The notes: a model not told the origin generated them from the letters alone. Counted from the first letter of the stretch, positions 24,574-34,044 are shown. The stretch is 64,000 bases of DNA from Streptomyces sp. AP-93 (GCF_022808175.1 NZ_JALGBX010000016.1:124001-188000), one strand, 5' to 3'. Numbers and translations are program-made.

Positions 24574-26031
24574 TTGAAGTCCATCTCCGCACGGCCCCCT
24601 TCGCGCCGTGTGCTCAACCAGTCCCTCCTCGTCCTGGGCGCCGGCGCGCTCGCGACGGGACTGGCCGCCCTCACCCTCGCCCCGGGCGTCAGCTCCGCAT
24701 CGAGCCACCGCGAGGCACCCCTGATCGCGGGCGACCCGCGGGCGGACAACACCGACGTGTACGCGTACACGAGCCTGGACCGTCCCGACTCGGTGACCCT
24801 GCTGGCGAACTGGATTCCGTTCGAGGAGCCCAACGGCGGCCCGAACTTCTACGCGTTCGGCGACGACCTCCGCTACAACATCAAGATCGACAACACGGGT
24901 GACGGTGTCTCCGACATCACCTACACCTGGCGCTTCCGCAACAGCTACCGCGACGACGCGAACCAGTTCCTCTACAACACCGGCCCGGTCACCTCGCTGA
25001 ACGACCCGGACCTCAACTTCCGCCAGGTCTACGACCTCGTGGTCACCCACGGCGACAAGAGCAAGGTCCTGCTCACCGGCGTGCCCGCCGCCCCGTCCCG
25101 CGTCGGCCCGGCGTCCATGCCCAACTACGCGGCCCTGCGCAACCAGGCGATCCGCAACGTCCCCGGCGGCGGCAAGACCTTCGCAGGCCAGGCCGAGGAC
25201 CCCTTCTTCGCCGACCTGCGCGTCTTCGACCTCCTCTACGGCGGCAACCTGTCCGAGCGCGGCCAGGACACCCTCGCCGGCTACAACGTCAACTCCGTCG
25301 CCCTGCAGATCCCCAAGAAGGACCTGGCGCTCAAGGGGAACCCGTCTCGTAACCCGGTCATCGGCGTCTGGTCGACCACCGACCGCCAGGGAGTGCAGGT
25401 CTCCGACTCCCGCGACAAGCGGCACGGCGAGAAGTGGAAGCAGGTCTCCCGCCTCGGGAACCCGCTCGTGAACGAGGTGGTCGTCCCGCTGAAGTACAAG
25501 GACGCCTTCAACACCCTCAACCCGGACCAGGACCGCACCGTGCAGCCGGTGGTGGACAAGGTCCTCGACCCGATCCTGCCCAAGCTGATCCAGCAGGTCT
25601 ACGGCATCCCGGCCCCGCCGGCCCCTCGACGGGACCTGTTCGAGATCTACCTGACGGGCATCTGCAAGGCCTGCGGACCCATCCAGGCCGACCTCAACGC
25701 CCACCGCCTGAACAAGGACGCGAAGCTCCGCGACATCGTGCCGGCGGAGGAGCTGCGCCTGAACATGGCCGTGCCGCCCACCGCCAACCCCAACCGCTAC
25801 GGCGTCCTGGCTGGTGACTTCGCGGGCTTCCCCAACGGCCGCCGCCTGACCGACGACGTCATCGACATCTCCCTCCAGGCCGTCGAGGGCGCCGCCCAGA
25901 CCGGCCAGCTCGTCCCGGCGCTCGCCGACGGCGACCGGGTCGACGCCAACGAGGTGCCGTTCGGCACCTCGTTCCCGTACCTGGCGCTCCCCCACACCAA
26001 GTCCGTCAACAGCGGCCCGACCGTCAAGTAA
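24574..26031 (+). CDS. Secreted DUF4331 protein
   Basis: A 485-residue secreted protein. The signal region SRRVLNQSLLVLGAGALATG has a twin arginine and could be Tat-dependent. The mature part begins ASSHREAPLIAGDPRADNTD, the hallmark of DUF4331, and continues with TDVYAYTSLDRPDSVTLLAN and FYAFGDDLRYNIKIDNTGDG. The final segment (GRRLTDDVIDISLQAVEGAA) is also conserved. Function is unknown. I chose the TTG at 24574 because AGAGGAA lies 6-12 bases before it. It heads an operon with a TPR membrane protein and a NicO transporter, a gene order I recognise from other actinobacteria. Confidence 0.88.
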   Translation: MKSISARPPSRRVLNQSLLVLGAGALATGLAALTLAPGVSSASSHREAPLIAGDPRADNTDVYAYTSLDRPDSVTLLANWIPFEEPNGGPNFYAFGDDLRYNIKIDNTGDGVSDITYTWRFRNSYRDDANQFLYNTGPVTSLNDPDLNFRQVYDLVVTHGDKSKVLLTGVPAAPSRVGPASMPNYAALRNQAIRNVPGGGKTFAGQAEDPFFADLRVFDLLYGGNLSERGQDTLAGYNVNSVALQIPKKDLALKGNPSRNPVIGVWSTTDRQGVQVSDSRDKRHGEKWKQVSRLGNPLVNEVVVPLKYKDAFNTLNPDQDRTVQPVVDKVLDPILPKLIQQVYGIPAPPAPRRDLFEIYLTGICKACGPIQADLNAHRLNKDAKLRDIVPAEELRLNMAVPPTANPNRYGVLAGDFAGFPNGRRLTDDVIDISLQAVEGAAQTGQLVPALADGDRVDANEVPFGTSFPYLALPHTKSVNSGPTVK

Positions 26032-26213
26032 AGGGTTCCAGGGAGAGGAACGCCGCGGCCTTGGGAAGCCTCGGCGTCCTCCTCCCAGGCGTCGGCGGTG
26101 CCGCCTGTGCCGCAACCGCAAGAAGCTGACCCACCACTCCGGGCGGGGACCGAGTCCGGCCCTCCGGTCCCCGCCCGGACCAACATCCACTGCATTTCCC
26201 CGGGGAGGATCCC

Positions 26214-27557
26214 GTGCACCGGCCCGAAGACGAACCAGCCCCCGCGATCCGGCGCCGCAGACACCTGCGCACCACCGCGATCACCATCGCCCTGGGCGCG
26301 GTCATGTTCACCGTCGGCGCCGTCGCCCTCTCCCCGACCAACTCCAGCGGGCCGGAAACCACTGCCACGGCAGCGTCCGTCTCCGGCCCGGTGCGCGGGA
26401 TCGCGGCGCTGCGCGAGCGCGTCAAACAACTGCCGAAGGATCCGGGGAGCTGGGCGGACCTCGGCATGGCCCTGGTCCAGCAAGCCCGTACCACCGCCGA
26501 CCAGGCCGCGTACGCCCAGGCGGAGAGGGCCCTGCGTCACTCGCTCCGGCTCCAGCCGGTGGAGAACCTGCACGCCGAGATCGGCATGGGCGCGCTCGCC
26601 GCCGCCCGCCACCAGTTCCGTGATGCGCTCACCTGGGCAGAGAAGGCGATCGCGACCAGCCCCGCCACCCCCGCCTCCCACGGTGTGCTCGCCGACGCCC
26701 ACACCCAACTCGGTCACTACGGGGAAGCGGAGGCAGCCGTCCAGAAGATGGCCGACCTGCGCCCGGACAGCGCATCACTGGCCCGCGCCTCCTACGTCTT
26801 CGAGCTGCGCGGCGACACGGGAGGGGCCCGCGAGCTGATGGAACGCGCGCTGCGCGCGGCCGGCACCCCAGGCGAGCGTGCCTTCGCCCACACCCACCTG
26901 TCGGCCCTCGCCCTGGACGGCGGAGATACGGCGGCCGCCCTACGCCAGGCGGAGGCGGGGCTTGCCATGACGCCGCGCGACGCCGGTCTGCTGGAGGCCC
27001 GGGCCAGAGCCCACGCGGCCCTCGGGAAGTCCGCGCAGGCGGTCGCGGACTACACAGCGGCCATCGCGGTGGCCCCGCTGCCGCAATATCTCCTGGGGCT
27101 CGGAGAACTCCAGCAGTCGCTCGGCCACCGGGACCTGGCCGAGGCCCAGTACGCGGTCCTGCGGGCCCAAGAGACGCTCCGCCGGGCCGGCGACGCGTCC
27201 GCGGACACCGACGCGATCCTCTTCGAAGCCGATCACGGAGATCCTCGCCAGGCCGTGTCCATGGCCGAAACCGCTGTACGCGAAAGGCCGTTCCTCGCCG
27301 TCCACGACGCCTACGCCTGGGCCCTGCACCGCGCGGGACGCGACCAAGAGGCCCTTACCCAAGCCGACAAGGCCCTCGTCCTCGGAACACGCAGCGCGCT
27401 CTTCCTCCACCACCGCGGCGCCATCCACCAAGCCCTCGGCGACACCACGGCCGCCCGCCGCGACTTTCAGCAGGCACTGAACCTCGACCCCTCCTTCCAC
27501 CCGCTCCACGCCCCCGCGGCGCGCGAGGCGATCCGGCGAATCGACGACACCCCATGA
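26214..27557 (+). CDS. Membrane-anchored TPR protein
   Basis: A 447-residue protein with an N-terminal membrane anchor (TAITIALGAVMFTVGAVAL) followed by TPR repeats over residues 60-440, for example LGMALVQQARTTADQAAYAQ, LAAARHQFRDALTWAEKAIA and YAWALHRAGRDQEALTQADK. TPR arrays mount proteins into complexes. Here it lies between DUF4331 and NicO genes, and its stop overlaps the NicO ATG. It may dock the extracytoplasmic DUF4331 protein to the transporter, but that is inference. The start is a GTG preceded by GGGGAGGA. Confidence 0.84.
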   Translation: MHRPEDEPAPAIRRRRHLRTTAITIALGAVMFTVGAVALSPTNSSGPETTATAASVSGPVRGIAALRERVKQLPKDPGSWADLGMALVQQARTTADQAAYAQAERALRHSLRLQPVENLHAEIGMGALAAARHQFRDALTWAEKAIATSPATPASHGVLADAHTQLGHYGEAEAAVQKMADLRPDSASLARASYVFELRGDTGGARELMERALRAAGTPGERAFAHTHLSALALDGGDTAAALRQAEAGLAMTPRDAGLLEARARAHAALGKSAQAVADYTAAIAVAPLPQYLLGLGELQQSLGHRDLAEAQYAVLRAQETLRRAGDASADTDAILFEADHGDPRQAVSMAETAVRERPFLAVHDAYAWALHRAGRDQEALTQADKALVLGTRSALFLHHRGAIHQALGDTTAARRDFQQALNLDPSFHPLHAPAAREAIRRIDDTP

Positions 27558-29230
27558 ACCCCAGCACCCGCCGGCGCCTGGCCGTCATCCCGCTCACGGC
27601 AGCACTCATCACCCAGCTCACCCTCCTCATCACGGCCCCGCCCGCATCAGCGCACCCGCTGGGGAACTTCACGGTCAACTACGCGACCAGCCTCACCCTG
27701 CGCCCCGGCACGGTCGAAGCCGAGATCGTGGTCGACCGCGCCGAGATCGCCGCCGCACAAGAGCGCCCCCTCATCGACCGGGACCACAACGGATCCGTCA
27801 CCGCCGACGAACAGGGTGCGTACGCGGAGACGGCGTGCACCACCCTGGCCGGGCAACTGACCGCCGACGTGGACGGCAGGAGCCTCCAGTGGAACCGGGG
27901 TACCGGCAGACTGACCTTCCACACCGGCGAGGCCGGGCTCAAGACCAGCCGCCTCACCTGCCCGCTCACCGCCGACGCGCACCTCACCGCGCCGGCCCGC
28001 CTCCACGTCGCCACCCACTACGACACCCGACCCGTCGGCTGGCACGAGATCACCGCCCGCGGCCAAGGGCTCTCCCTCACCGAGTCCACGGTCCCCGCGG
28101 CCTCCACCACCGACCAGCTGCGCCACTACCCGCAAGATCCGCTCGCCGACCCGCTCGACCAGCGCAGCGCCGACATCCGTACGGCTCCGGGGCAGCAGCC
28201 CGCGGCCGGGATCGTGCCGTCCGGCCTGCCCGGCGCGGGCCCCGCCACCGACGCCCTGAACAAGGTCTCCGCCCTCTTCGACACCCTCGTCGGCCGCCGC
28301 GAACTGACCGTACCCGTCGGTCTCCTCGCCTTGCTCCTGGCCATCGTGCTCGGCGCCTCCCACGCCGCGCTGCCCGGCCACGGGAAGACGATCATGGCCG
28401 CCTACCTGGCCGGCCGCCGCGGCACACCACGCGATGCCGTCACCGTCGGCGCCACCGTCACCCTCACCCACACCGCCGGCGTCCTGGCCCTCGGCCTCGC
28501 CCTGCCGATCGCCACCCACCTCGCCGGGGAAACCGTCCTGGCCTGGCTCGGCCTGGCCAGCGGCCTCCTCGTCACCGCCATCGGCCTCCATCTGCTGCGC
28601 TCCGCTCTGCGCGGCCGCCCCCTCCAGCACGGCCACGGCCACGGACATCACCACGGCCACGAACACGGGCATGGCGGCGACCACGGCCACGGGCATCGTC
28701 ACGGAGGTCACGCTCACGGCGGAGATCACGCAGGCCATGAGCCGACGGCCGGCCTGCCCGTCTCACGCCGAGCACCAGACGGCGAGACGGACGGCGGCGC
28801 CACCGTCGTCCTGACGAAGACCGCCGCCGTCCGTCCGCACGACCAGCACCACGGCGAGGGCGACGACCACCACACCCACGCCCCGGCCCGAGGGCGCCGC
28901 TGGTCCCTGATCGGCGTCGGCATCGCCGGAGGCCTCGTCCCCAGCCCCTCGGCCCTGGTCGTCCTCCTGGGCGCCGTCGCCCTGGGCCGCACCGCCTTCG
29001 GAATCCTCCTCGTCATCGGCTACGGCCTCGGCATGGCCGCCACCCTCACCCTCGCCGGCCTCCTTCTAGTACGGGTGCGCGACCGCATCACCGCGCATGC
29101 CTCCGTGAATACCTCCGTGAAAACCTTGGCCCGACTGAACGCGCTCCGGCGTATCGGACCCGTCTGCACCTCAGTACTGGTCCTGCTCGTCGGGCTCGGC
29201 CTCGCGGCGCGCGCCATCACCGACCTGTGA
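27554..29230 (+). CDS. NicO-type nickel/cobalt exporter with EF-hand and His-rich loop
   Basis: A 558-residue transporter. After a signal peptide (to about residue 33) comes an extracytoplasmic domain beginning HPLGNFTVNY. It includes a canonical EF-hand loop at residues 75-86 (D75, D77, N79, G80, T83, E86). Six or more membrane helices follow, with the NicO motif LGASHAALPGHGKTIMAAYL. A histidine-rich loop of about 80 residues lies between helices 3 and 4 (HGHGHGHHHGHEHGHGGDHG). NicO/RcnA proteins export nickel or cobalt. The ATG overlaps the TPR stop. An 11-bp hairpin lies 24 bases after the stop. Confidence 0.88.
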   Translation: MNPSTRRRLAVIPLTAALITQLTLLITAPPASAHPLGNFTVNYATSLTLRPGTVEAEIVVDRAEIAAAQERPLIDRDHNGSVTADEQGAYAETACTTLAGQLTADVDGRSLQWNRGTGRLTFHTGEAGLKTSRLTCPLTADAHLTAPARLHVATHYDTRPVGWHEITARGQGLSLTESTVPAASTTDQLRHYPQDPLADPLDQRSADIRTAPGQQPAAGIVPSGLPGAGPATDALNKVSALFDTLVGRRELTVPVGLLALLLAIVLGASHAALPGHGKTIMAAYLAGRRGTPRDAVTVGATVTLTHTAGVLALGLALPIATHLAGETVLAWLGLASGLLVTAIGLHLLRSALRGRPLQHGHGHGHHHGHEHGHGGDHGHGHRHGGHAHGGDHAGHEPTAGLPVSRRAPDGETDGGATVVLTKTAAVRPHDQHHGEGDDHHTHAPARGRRWSLIGVGIAGGLVPSPSALVVLLGAVALGRTAFGILLVIGYGLGMAATLTLAGLLLVRVRDRITAHASVNTSVKTLARLNALRRIGPVCTSVLVLLVGLGLAARAITDL

Positions 29231-29254
29231 GGAGGGCAGCCCAGAGCTGCTTAC

Positions 29255-29286
29255 GGTGCCTTCGTCGGCGCGCCAACGAAGGCACC
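29255..29286 (+). terminator. Hairpin after the NicO operon
   Basis: Perfect 11-bp stem GGTGCCTTCGT with a 10-base loop, 24 bases after the NicO stop. Confidence 0.75.
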
Positions 29287-29367
29287 GATGGCGAAGCAAG
29301 GATGGTGACGGCCGGGAAACGTACACGTATCGCCCCGCGTCTCCAGCCCGGGCCGTGAACGCACCGC

Positions 29368-30277
29368 CAATATCAGATTGGACCTCCAGACCGGCGGACT
29401 CCAGCAGGTCCGAGGTCCGTCCCAGCGGGCGGATGTACATGTCGGGGGCGATGTAGGTCTCGATGAAGCGGCCGCCACCGGGCGCGTTCGCCCCGCGGGA
29501 CATCTGTTGGACGAGGTGCCGCCCTTCGGGGCGCAGCGCCGCGTGCAGCATCCTGGCGAACCGGGGGTACTCCGCATCTCCGGCGTGCTCGCCCATTTCG
29601 ACGGCGGCGGCCGCGTCGTAGCCCGACCGTCGATGTGCCGCCAGTGGCGCAGTTGGATGTCCACCAGATCGGCCACGCCCTCGCGGGCGGCGTGGACCGC
29701 GAGCGAGCCCCAACCGCAACCGACGTCGAGGAGCCGGTCCCCGGTGCGCAGTCCGAGCTTGCCGCAGATCAGCTCCATCTTGTCGGCCTGGGCCTCGGAC
29801 AGTCCCGTACGTGGCATCCGCGGCTCGGGTCCCGTACCCGCAGGAGTACGCCATCGTCGCATCGAGCAGCACGCCGTAGAGAGCGCTGTGCAGACGCCCG
29901 CTCAGGTATGCGCGCCCGTGCGGGCGACGAGGAGGGGGACCCGCTGCGCCCAGGCCGGCGGCGAGCACGGTGACAGAGGCCAGCGCGGCCGCGCCCGGTC
30001 GCCGAAATCGCTGTTCGCGGACCGTCCTGCCGGCCGAGCCGAGAGCCTGGGCCAGGTCACCGTGGACGTCGATGTCTCCCGCGACGTACGCCTCGGCGAG
30101 CTCGAGCTCGTTCGGCTGCCACAGCAGGCGACGCATGGCGTCGGGCCCACGCAGGACGACCAGGGGCACATCGACAGGGCCGGCCTCGCTGCCGTCCCAG
30201 GCACGCAGCCGCACAGGGAGCGGTCCGTCGAAGAAGTTGCCGAGGAGGTCGGCCAGACGTTCGGCTGCGGGCCTCAT
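29368..30277 (-). pseudogene. cfa: Cyclopropane fatty-acid synthase, degraded
   Basis: The sequence encodes pieces of a CFA synthase in two frames. The first frame gives LADLLGNFFDGPLPVRLRAW and LWQPNELELAEAYVAGDIDV. A second gives LSEAQADKMELICGKLGLRT and DRLLDVGCGWGSLAVHAARE, the SAM motif I. The frame then returns to the first for AAAVEMGEHAGDAEYPRFAR and FIETYIAPDMYIRPLGRTSD. About 30 residues after motif I and the last 80-100 residues are missing. At least two frameshifts and two deletions make this a dead gene. In a living form it would methylenate membrane lipids. Confidence 0.82.
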
Positions 30278-30694
30278 CGAACGGTCACTTCCATGAGGAG
30301 ATCCTGAAGGACGTAGCGGCGCGGGGCGCGGCGCCATCACCCGAACTTCGTAGGGACGGCCGTAAGGATTGGTGGGACCGGGCGGGCGCGAGGTTCGACG
30401 GTTACCCATACGACCAGATACGGCACCGAGTGCCTCATGATCGAGAACAGTCGGCACTCGATGCCAATTGGGCAAACGTCCTGGCGGCCGGAGCTCCTAC
30501 CGGAGGGGTGTCACCATTCCGACCCCACGACGAGGGGCCCGGTCAGCGCGGCCCCGGGGACTTGGTCCCGACAGGCTTCTAAGCAACTGGGAGGTCGTTG
30601 TGCCCTGCCCACAGGACCTTTGGCACCCGAAATGATCGATCAAACGGCGTCCAATGAACGAGTCGGGGTGAAACGAGCTGAAGGGTACCCAACC
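30278..30694. other. Upstream region of pflB
   Basis: 417 bases with no gene. It holds the pflB promoter and a GGGAC-TTG-GTCCC dyad (see separate entry). A second, weaker similar sequence is AGGACCTTTGGCACCC at about 30613-30628. Confidence 0.45.
30557..30569. promoter_or_regulatory. DosR/DevR-like dyad upstream of pflB
   Basis: GGGACTTGGTCCC is a 13-base dyad 126 bases before the pflB start. The mycobacterial DosR box has GGGAC and GTCCC separated by 4 bases, against 3 here, so the match is imperfect. Hypoxia control of pflB would make sense. Confidence 0.35.
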
Positions 30695-32950
30695 ATGACT
30701 GCCATTTCTGAGGCGCCGACCGGAAACCGGGAATGGGGCGGATTCGCGGGTGGACTGTGGCGGGACGCGATCGACGTCCGTGACTTTATTCAGCGGAACT
30801 ACACCCCCTACGAGGGCGACGCCACGTTCCTCTCCGGTCCCACCGCACGCACCACAGCCGTGTGGGACAAGGTCTCCGGCATGTTCCCTGAGGAGATCGC
30901 CCGGGGCATCTACGACGTGGACGTGAGCACCCCGTCCCGCATCGACGCCTTCGGCCCCGGCTACATCGACCAGGGCCTCGACCTGATCGTCGGCCTGCAG
31001 ACCGACGCCCCGCTCAAGCGCGCCATCATGCCCAACGGCGGCTGGCGCATGGTCGAGTCCTCACTGACCGACTACGGCTACCAGCCGGACGAGCGGATCA
31101 AGGAGATTTACACCAAGCTCCGCAAGACGCACAACGCCGGCACGTTCGACGCGTACACCCCCGAGATCCGCGCCTGCCGCTCCTCCGGCGTCATCACCGG
31201 CCTGCCGGACGCCTACGGCCGCGGCCGCATCATCGGCGACTACCGCCGCGTCGCCCTGTACGGCGTGGACCGCCTCATCGAGGTCAAGGAAGCCGAGAAG
31301 GCGCGCCTGGGCGAAGAGTGGGCGACCGAGTCCGTCATTCGCGACCGCGAGGAGATCTCCGAGCAGATCAAGGCACTGGGCGAGCTCAAGGCGATGGCCT
31401 CCTCGTACGGTTACGACATCTCGCGGCCCGCCGCGAGCGGCCGCGAGGCCATCCAGTGGGTGTACTTCGGCTACCTGGCAGCCGTCAAGGAGCAGAACGG
31501 CGCGGCCATGTCGCTGGGCCGCACCTCCACCTTCGTCGACATCTACCTCCAGCGGGACATCTCCGCCGGCCTCATCACCGAGGAGCAGGCGCAGGAGTTC
31601 ATCGACGACTTCGTCATCAAGCTGCGCATCGTGCGCTTCCTGCGGACCGAGGACTTCAACCAGGGCTTCTCCGGCGACCCCATCTGGGTGACCGAGTCCA
31701 TCGGCGGCATCGGCGAGGACGGCCGCCCGCTGGTGACCCGCTCCTCCTTCCGCTATCTGCAGACCCTCTACAACCTCGGCCCGGCCCCCGAGCCGAACCT
31801 CACGGTATTCTGGTCCCCGCAACTTCCACAGGGTTTCAAGGACTTCGCGTCCCAGGTTGCCATCGACACCTCGGCCCTCCAGTTCGAGTCCGACGACCTG
31901 ATGCGCCCCAAGTACGGTGACGACACCGCCATCGCCTGCTGCGTCTCGCCCTCGGCCACCGGCAAGCAGATGCAGTTCTTCGGCGCCCGCGTGAACGTCG
32001 CCAAGGCCCTCCTCTACGCGATCAACGGCGGCCGTGACGAGAAGACCGGCAAGGTCGTCGCCGCCGGGTTCGAACCGATCACCGACGAGGTCCTGGACTA
32101 CGAGACCGTGGCCAGGCAGTACGACGTGCTGCTCGACTGGCTCGCCAAGACGTACGTGCACGCGATGAACGTCATCCACTACATGCACGACAAGTACGCC
32201 TACGAGCGCATCGAGATGGCCCTGCACGACTACGACCCGATGCGCACGATGGCCTTCGGCGCCGCGGGCCTCTCGGTCGCTGCGGACTCCCTCTCCGCCA
32301 TCAAGCACGCCAAAGTGCGGCCCGTACGCGACGAGAGCGGCCTCGCCGTCGACTTCGAGATCGACGGCGAGTACCCGGCGTACGGCAACAACGACGACCG
32401 CGCCGACGGGTTCGCGGTGCAGATCGCGCACGACTTCATGGAGAAGCTCCGCAAGTACCCCACCTACCGCGACGCGGTGCACACCCAGTCGATCCTCACG
32501 ATCACCTCGAACGTCGTCTACGGCAAGAAGACCGGAAACACCCCCGATGGCCGCCGAGCCGGCGAGCCCTTCGCCCCGGGCGCCAACCCGATGAACGGCC
32601 GTGACCAGCACGGATACATCGCCTCCGCCCTCTCTGTCGCCAAGCTCCCCTACGACGACGCCGAGGACGGCGTCTCCCTCACCAACACCGTCACCCCCGA
32701 CGCTCTCGGCCGCACCCCCGAGGAGCGCGTCACCAACCTCTCCGGTGTACTCGACGGCTACATGGCCAGTGGCGGCTTCCACATGAACGTCAACGTCCTC
32801 AACCGCGACACCCTCATGGACGCCATAGAGCACCCGGAGAACTACCCCCAACTCACCATCCGGGTCTCCGGCTACGCCGTCAACTTCGTCCGCCTGACCC
32901 GCGAACAGCAGCTCGACGTCATCAGCCGCACCTTCCACGGCTCCCTGTAG
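30695..32950 (+). CDS. pflB: Formate C-acetyltransferase (pyruvate formate-lyase)
   Basis: A full-length 751-residue glycyl-radical enzyme that converts pyruvate and CoA to acetyl-CoA and formate under oxygen limitation. The active-site pair is Cys415-Cys416 in AIACCVSP, and the radical glycine is Gly726 in IRVSGYAVNF. The N-terminal FAGGLWRDAIDVRDFIQRNY and TPYEGDATFLSGPT match the family. It needs a radical-SAM activase (PflA), which is absent on both sides in this window. The gene ends in a strong hairpin, so it is monocistronic. GAAGGG precedes the ATG. It is unusual in largely aerobic streptomycetes. Confidence 0.95.
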   Translation: MTAISEAPTGNREWGGFAGGLWRDAIDVRDFIQRNYTPYEGDATFLSGPTARTTAVWDKVSGMFPEEIARGIYDVDVSTPSRIDAFGPGYIDQGLDLIVGLQTDAPLKRAIMPNGGWRMVESSLTDYGYQPDERIKEIYTKLRKTHNAGTFDAYTPEIRACRSSGVITGLPDAYGRGRIIGDYRRVALYGVDRLIEVKEAEKARLGEEWATESVIRDREEISEQIKALGELKAMASSYGYDISRPAASGREAIQWVYFGYLAAVKEQNGAAMSLGRTSTFVDIYLQRDISAGLITEEQAQEFIDDFVIKLRIVRFLRTEDFNQGFSGDPIWVTESIGGIGEDGRPLVTRSSFRYLQTLYNLGPAPEPNLTVFWSPQLPQGFKDFASQVAIDTSALQFESDDLMRPKYGDDTAIACCVSPSATGKQMQFFGARVNVAKALLYAINGGRDEKTGKVVAAGFEPITDEVLDYETVARQYDVLLDWLAKTYVHAMNVIHYMHDKYAYERIEMALHDYDPMRTMAFGAAGLSVAADSLSAIKHAKVRPVRDESGLAVDFEIDGEYPAYGNNDDRADGFAVQIAHDFMEKLRKYPTYRDAVHTQSILTITSNVVYGKKTGNTPDGRRAGEPFAPGANPMNGRDQHGYIASALSVAKLPYDDAEDGVSLTNTVTPDALGRTPEERVTNLSGVLDGYMASGGFHMNVNVLNRDTLMDAIEHPENYPQLTIRVSGYAVNFVRLTREQQLDVISRTFHGSL

Positions 32951-32958
32951 GACCGGGC

Positions 32959-32996
32959 GCCGCGGGGCCCCCGGGCGCAAGCCGGGGCCCCGCGGC
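32959..32996 (+). terminator. Hairpin after pflB
   Basis: Perfect 13-bp stem GCCGCGGGGCCCC with a 12-base loop, 8 bases after the pflB stop. Confidence 0.85.
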
Positions 32997-33558
32997 CTAC
33001 GAGCGATCCCCTGACTAGCGATGACCACCGTCAAGCAGGTGATCGTCATCTCCGCGAGCCTTCCCGTCGACGCGGCCTCAAACTGATAGTCGAGGCAGGC
33101 CAGCTTGAGGCTGCGCGCCGCAAGGCGCGCCATCTGCTCTTCCGCCTCGCCACAGCACCCGGCCTGGAACAACGAGGCCCTGACCGGTAAGTCGGGAAGT
33201 GATCTTCAGCGAACCGGGAACTGACTCATCGGAACCCGGACGCCGTCGTACATCAGCGCTGGCCCACCATGATGCCCGGCCCGCGTACCCCCGGGGTGAG
33301 GCAGCCCCAGCCCCGTTGTGATGCTCGCTTCCACCCCCGACTTCACCTGCTCCGGCCGCGCCGCCGGCGCGGCCGGAGGCATTTCGTGATCCTGTGCCCG
33401 GGTGGCTCTGCCGGTGACCGGTGACTCCTCCGGAAAACGTGGTCCTCGCGGGCGGGGTGCCGGTCGCTTGCCGCTGCCTCATCCCGTGGCACGGGAAGGG
33501 CGGGGAGCCGGGTGGCGGCCGAGTCTGCGATGCGTGCGCCCCACAGTGCTCTCGCGCC
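32997..33558. other. Region between pflB and the FABP gene
   Basis: No gene I can support. A 12-bp hairpin (TCCGGCCGCGCC, 33351-33377) could end transcription of the FABP gene from the right. Confidence 0.45.
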
Positions 33559-33951
33559 TCAGATGCGCTTGTAGGACCGGTTTGAGACGACATCTCCGCA
33601 GACATAGACAGCGGCCATGCCGTCGTCGGTGAACGTGCGGGTGATGATGGCGCTGAGGGTGTCGAGCTTCTGGATCTGGAGAAGCTTGTTGCCGTCACGG
33701 TTGACGGTCGTGATCCACTGGCGGCCGTCCTCGGCCTCCTCAGTGAACTCCTGCGCGAGGGTGAAGGCGAGGACGGTGGTCTTGAATGTGGTGACGGTGC
33801 TGAGGCGGTAGTTGTCGCCGTCTTCAGTGAGGGAGACGGTGGGCTTGGACGAAGCGGCGAGCTTGCGGGTGGCCAGGCCCACACCGGTGGCCTTGAGGTA
33901 CTCCTCGAAGTTGTCGCTGGTGGTCATCTCGTAATCGCCTGCAATACCCAC
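33559..33951 (-). CDS. Fatty-acid-binding protein of the animal-type iLBP family
   Basis: A 130-residue protein with the exact size and layout of intracellular lipid-binding proteins. The N-terminal signature GDYEMTTSDNFEEYLK is followed by GVGLATRKLAASSKPTV, TFKTTVLAFTLAQEF, DGNKLLQIQK and TRTFTDDGMAAVYVCGDVVS. The fatty-acid carboxylate triad of FABPs is intact: Arg105, Arg125 and Tyr127, matching Arg106/Arg126/Tyr128 in heart FABP. There is no signal peptide, so it is cytoplasmic. The GTG at 33951 has AGGTGG upstream and restores the correct family N-terminus. Neighbours are pseudogenes. It is best known from animals and is rare in bacteria. Confidence 0.9.
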   Translation of the reverse strand: MGIAGDYEMTTSDNFEEYLKATGVGLATRKLAASSKPTVSLTEDGDNYRLSTVTTFKTTVLAFTLAQEFTEEAEDGRQWITTVNRDGNKLLQIQKLDTLSAIITRTFTDDGMAAVYVCGDVVSNRSYKRI

Positions 33952-34044
33952 GGCCCACCTGGAGATCGGATGCGCCCATGGGCGCGGGACGGTGATGCGC
34001 CGGGAGTTCCCGGTGCGATGCCATGATCGCAGCGTGCGCCCTTC

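Noticed and set aside
24253..26190. A 645-codon open frame opposite the DUF4331 gene
   Set aside because: Shadow frame caused by codon bias. Its product is Val/Gly/Asp-rich without domain features.
28620..28740. Short repeats in 28.6-28.7 kb that could suggest a repeat array
   Set aside because: They encode the His/Gly-rich loop of the NicO transporter and have no fixed spacer, so they are not a CRISPR or satellite array.
32066..32078. GGGTTCGAACC resembling a tRNA T-loop
   Set aside because: It lies within the pflB coding sequence and no tRNA arms surround it.
31061..33172. A 703-codon open frame antisense to pflB
   Set aside because: It is a shadow of the GC-rich pflB gene. The translation is repetitive Val/Gly/Asp without motifs, and pflB is fully supported.
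33000..33172. A frame with CLDYQFEAASTGRLAEMTIT just after pflB
   Set aside because: I could not match it to a family and it has no ribosome site or proper stop. It is not reported as a gene.
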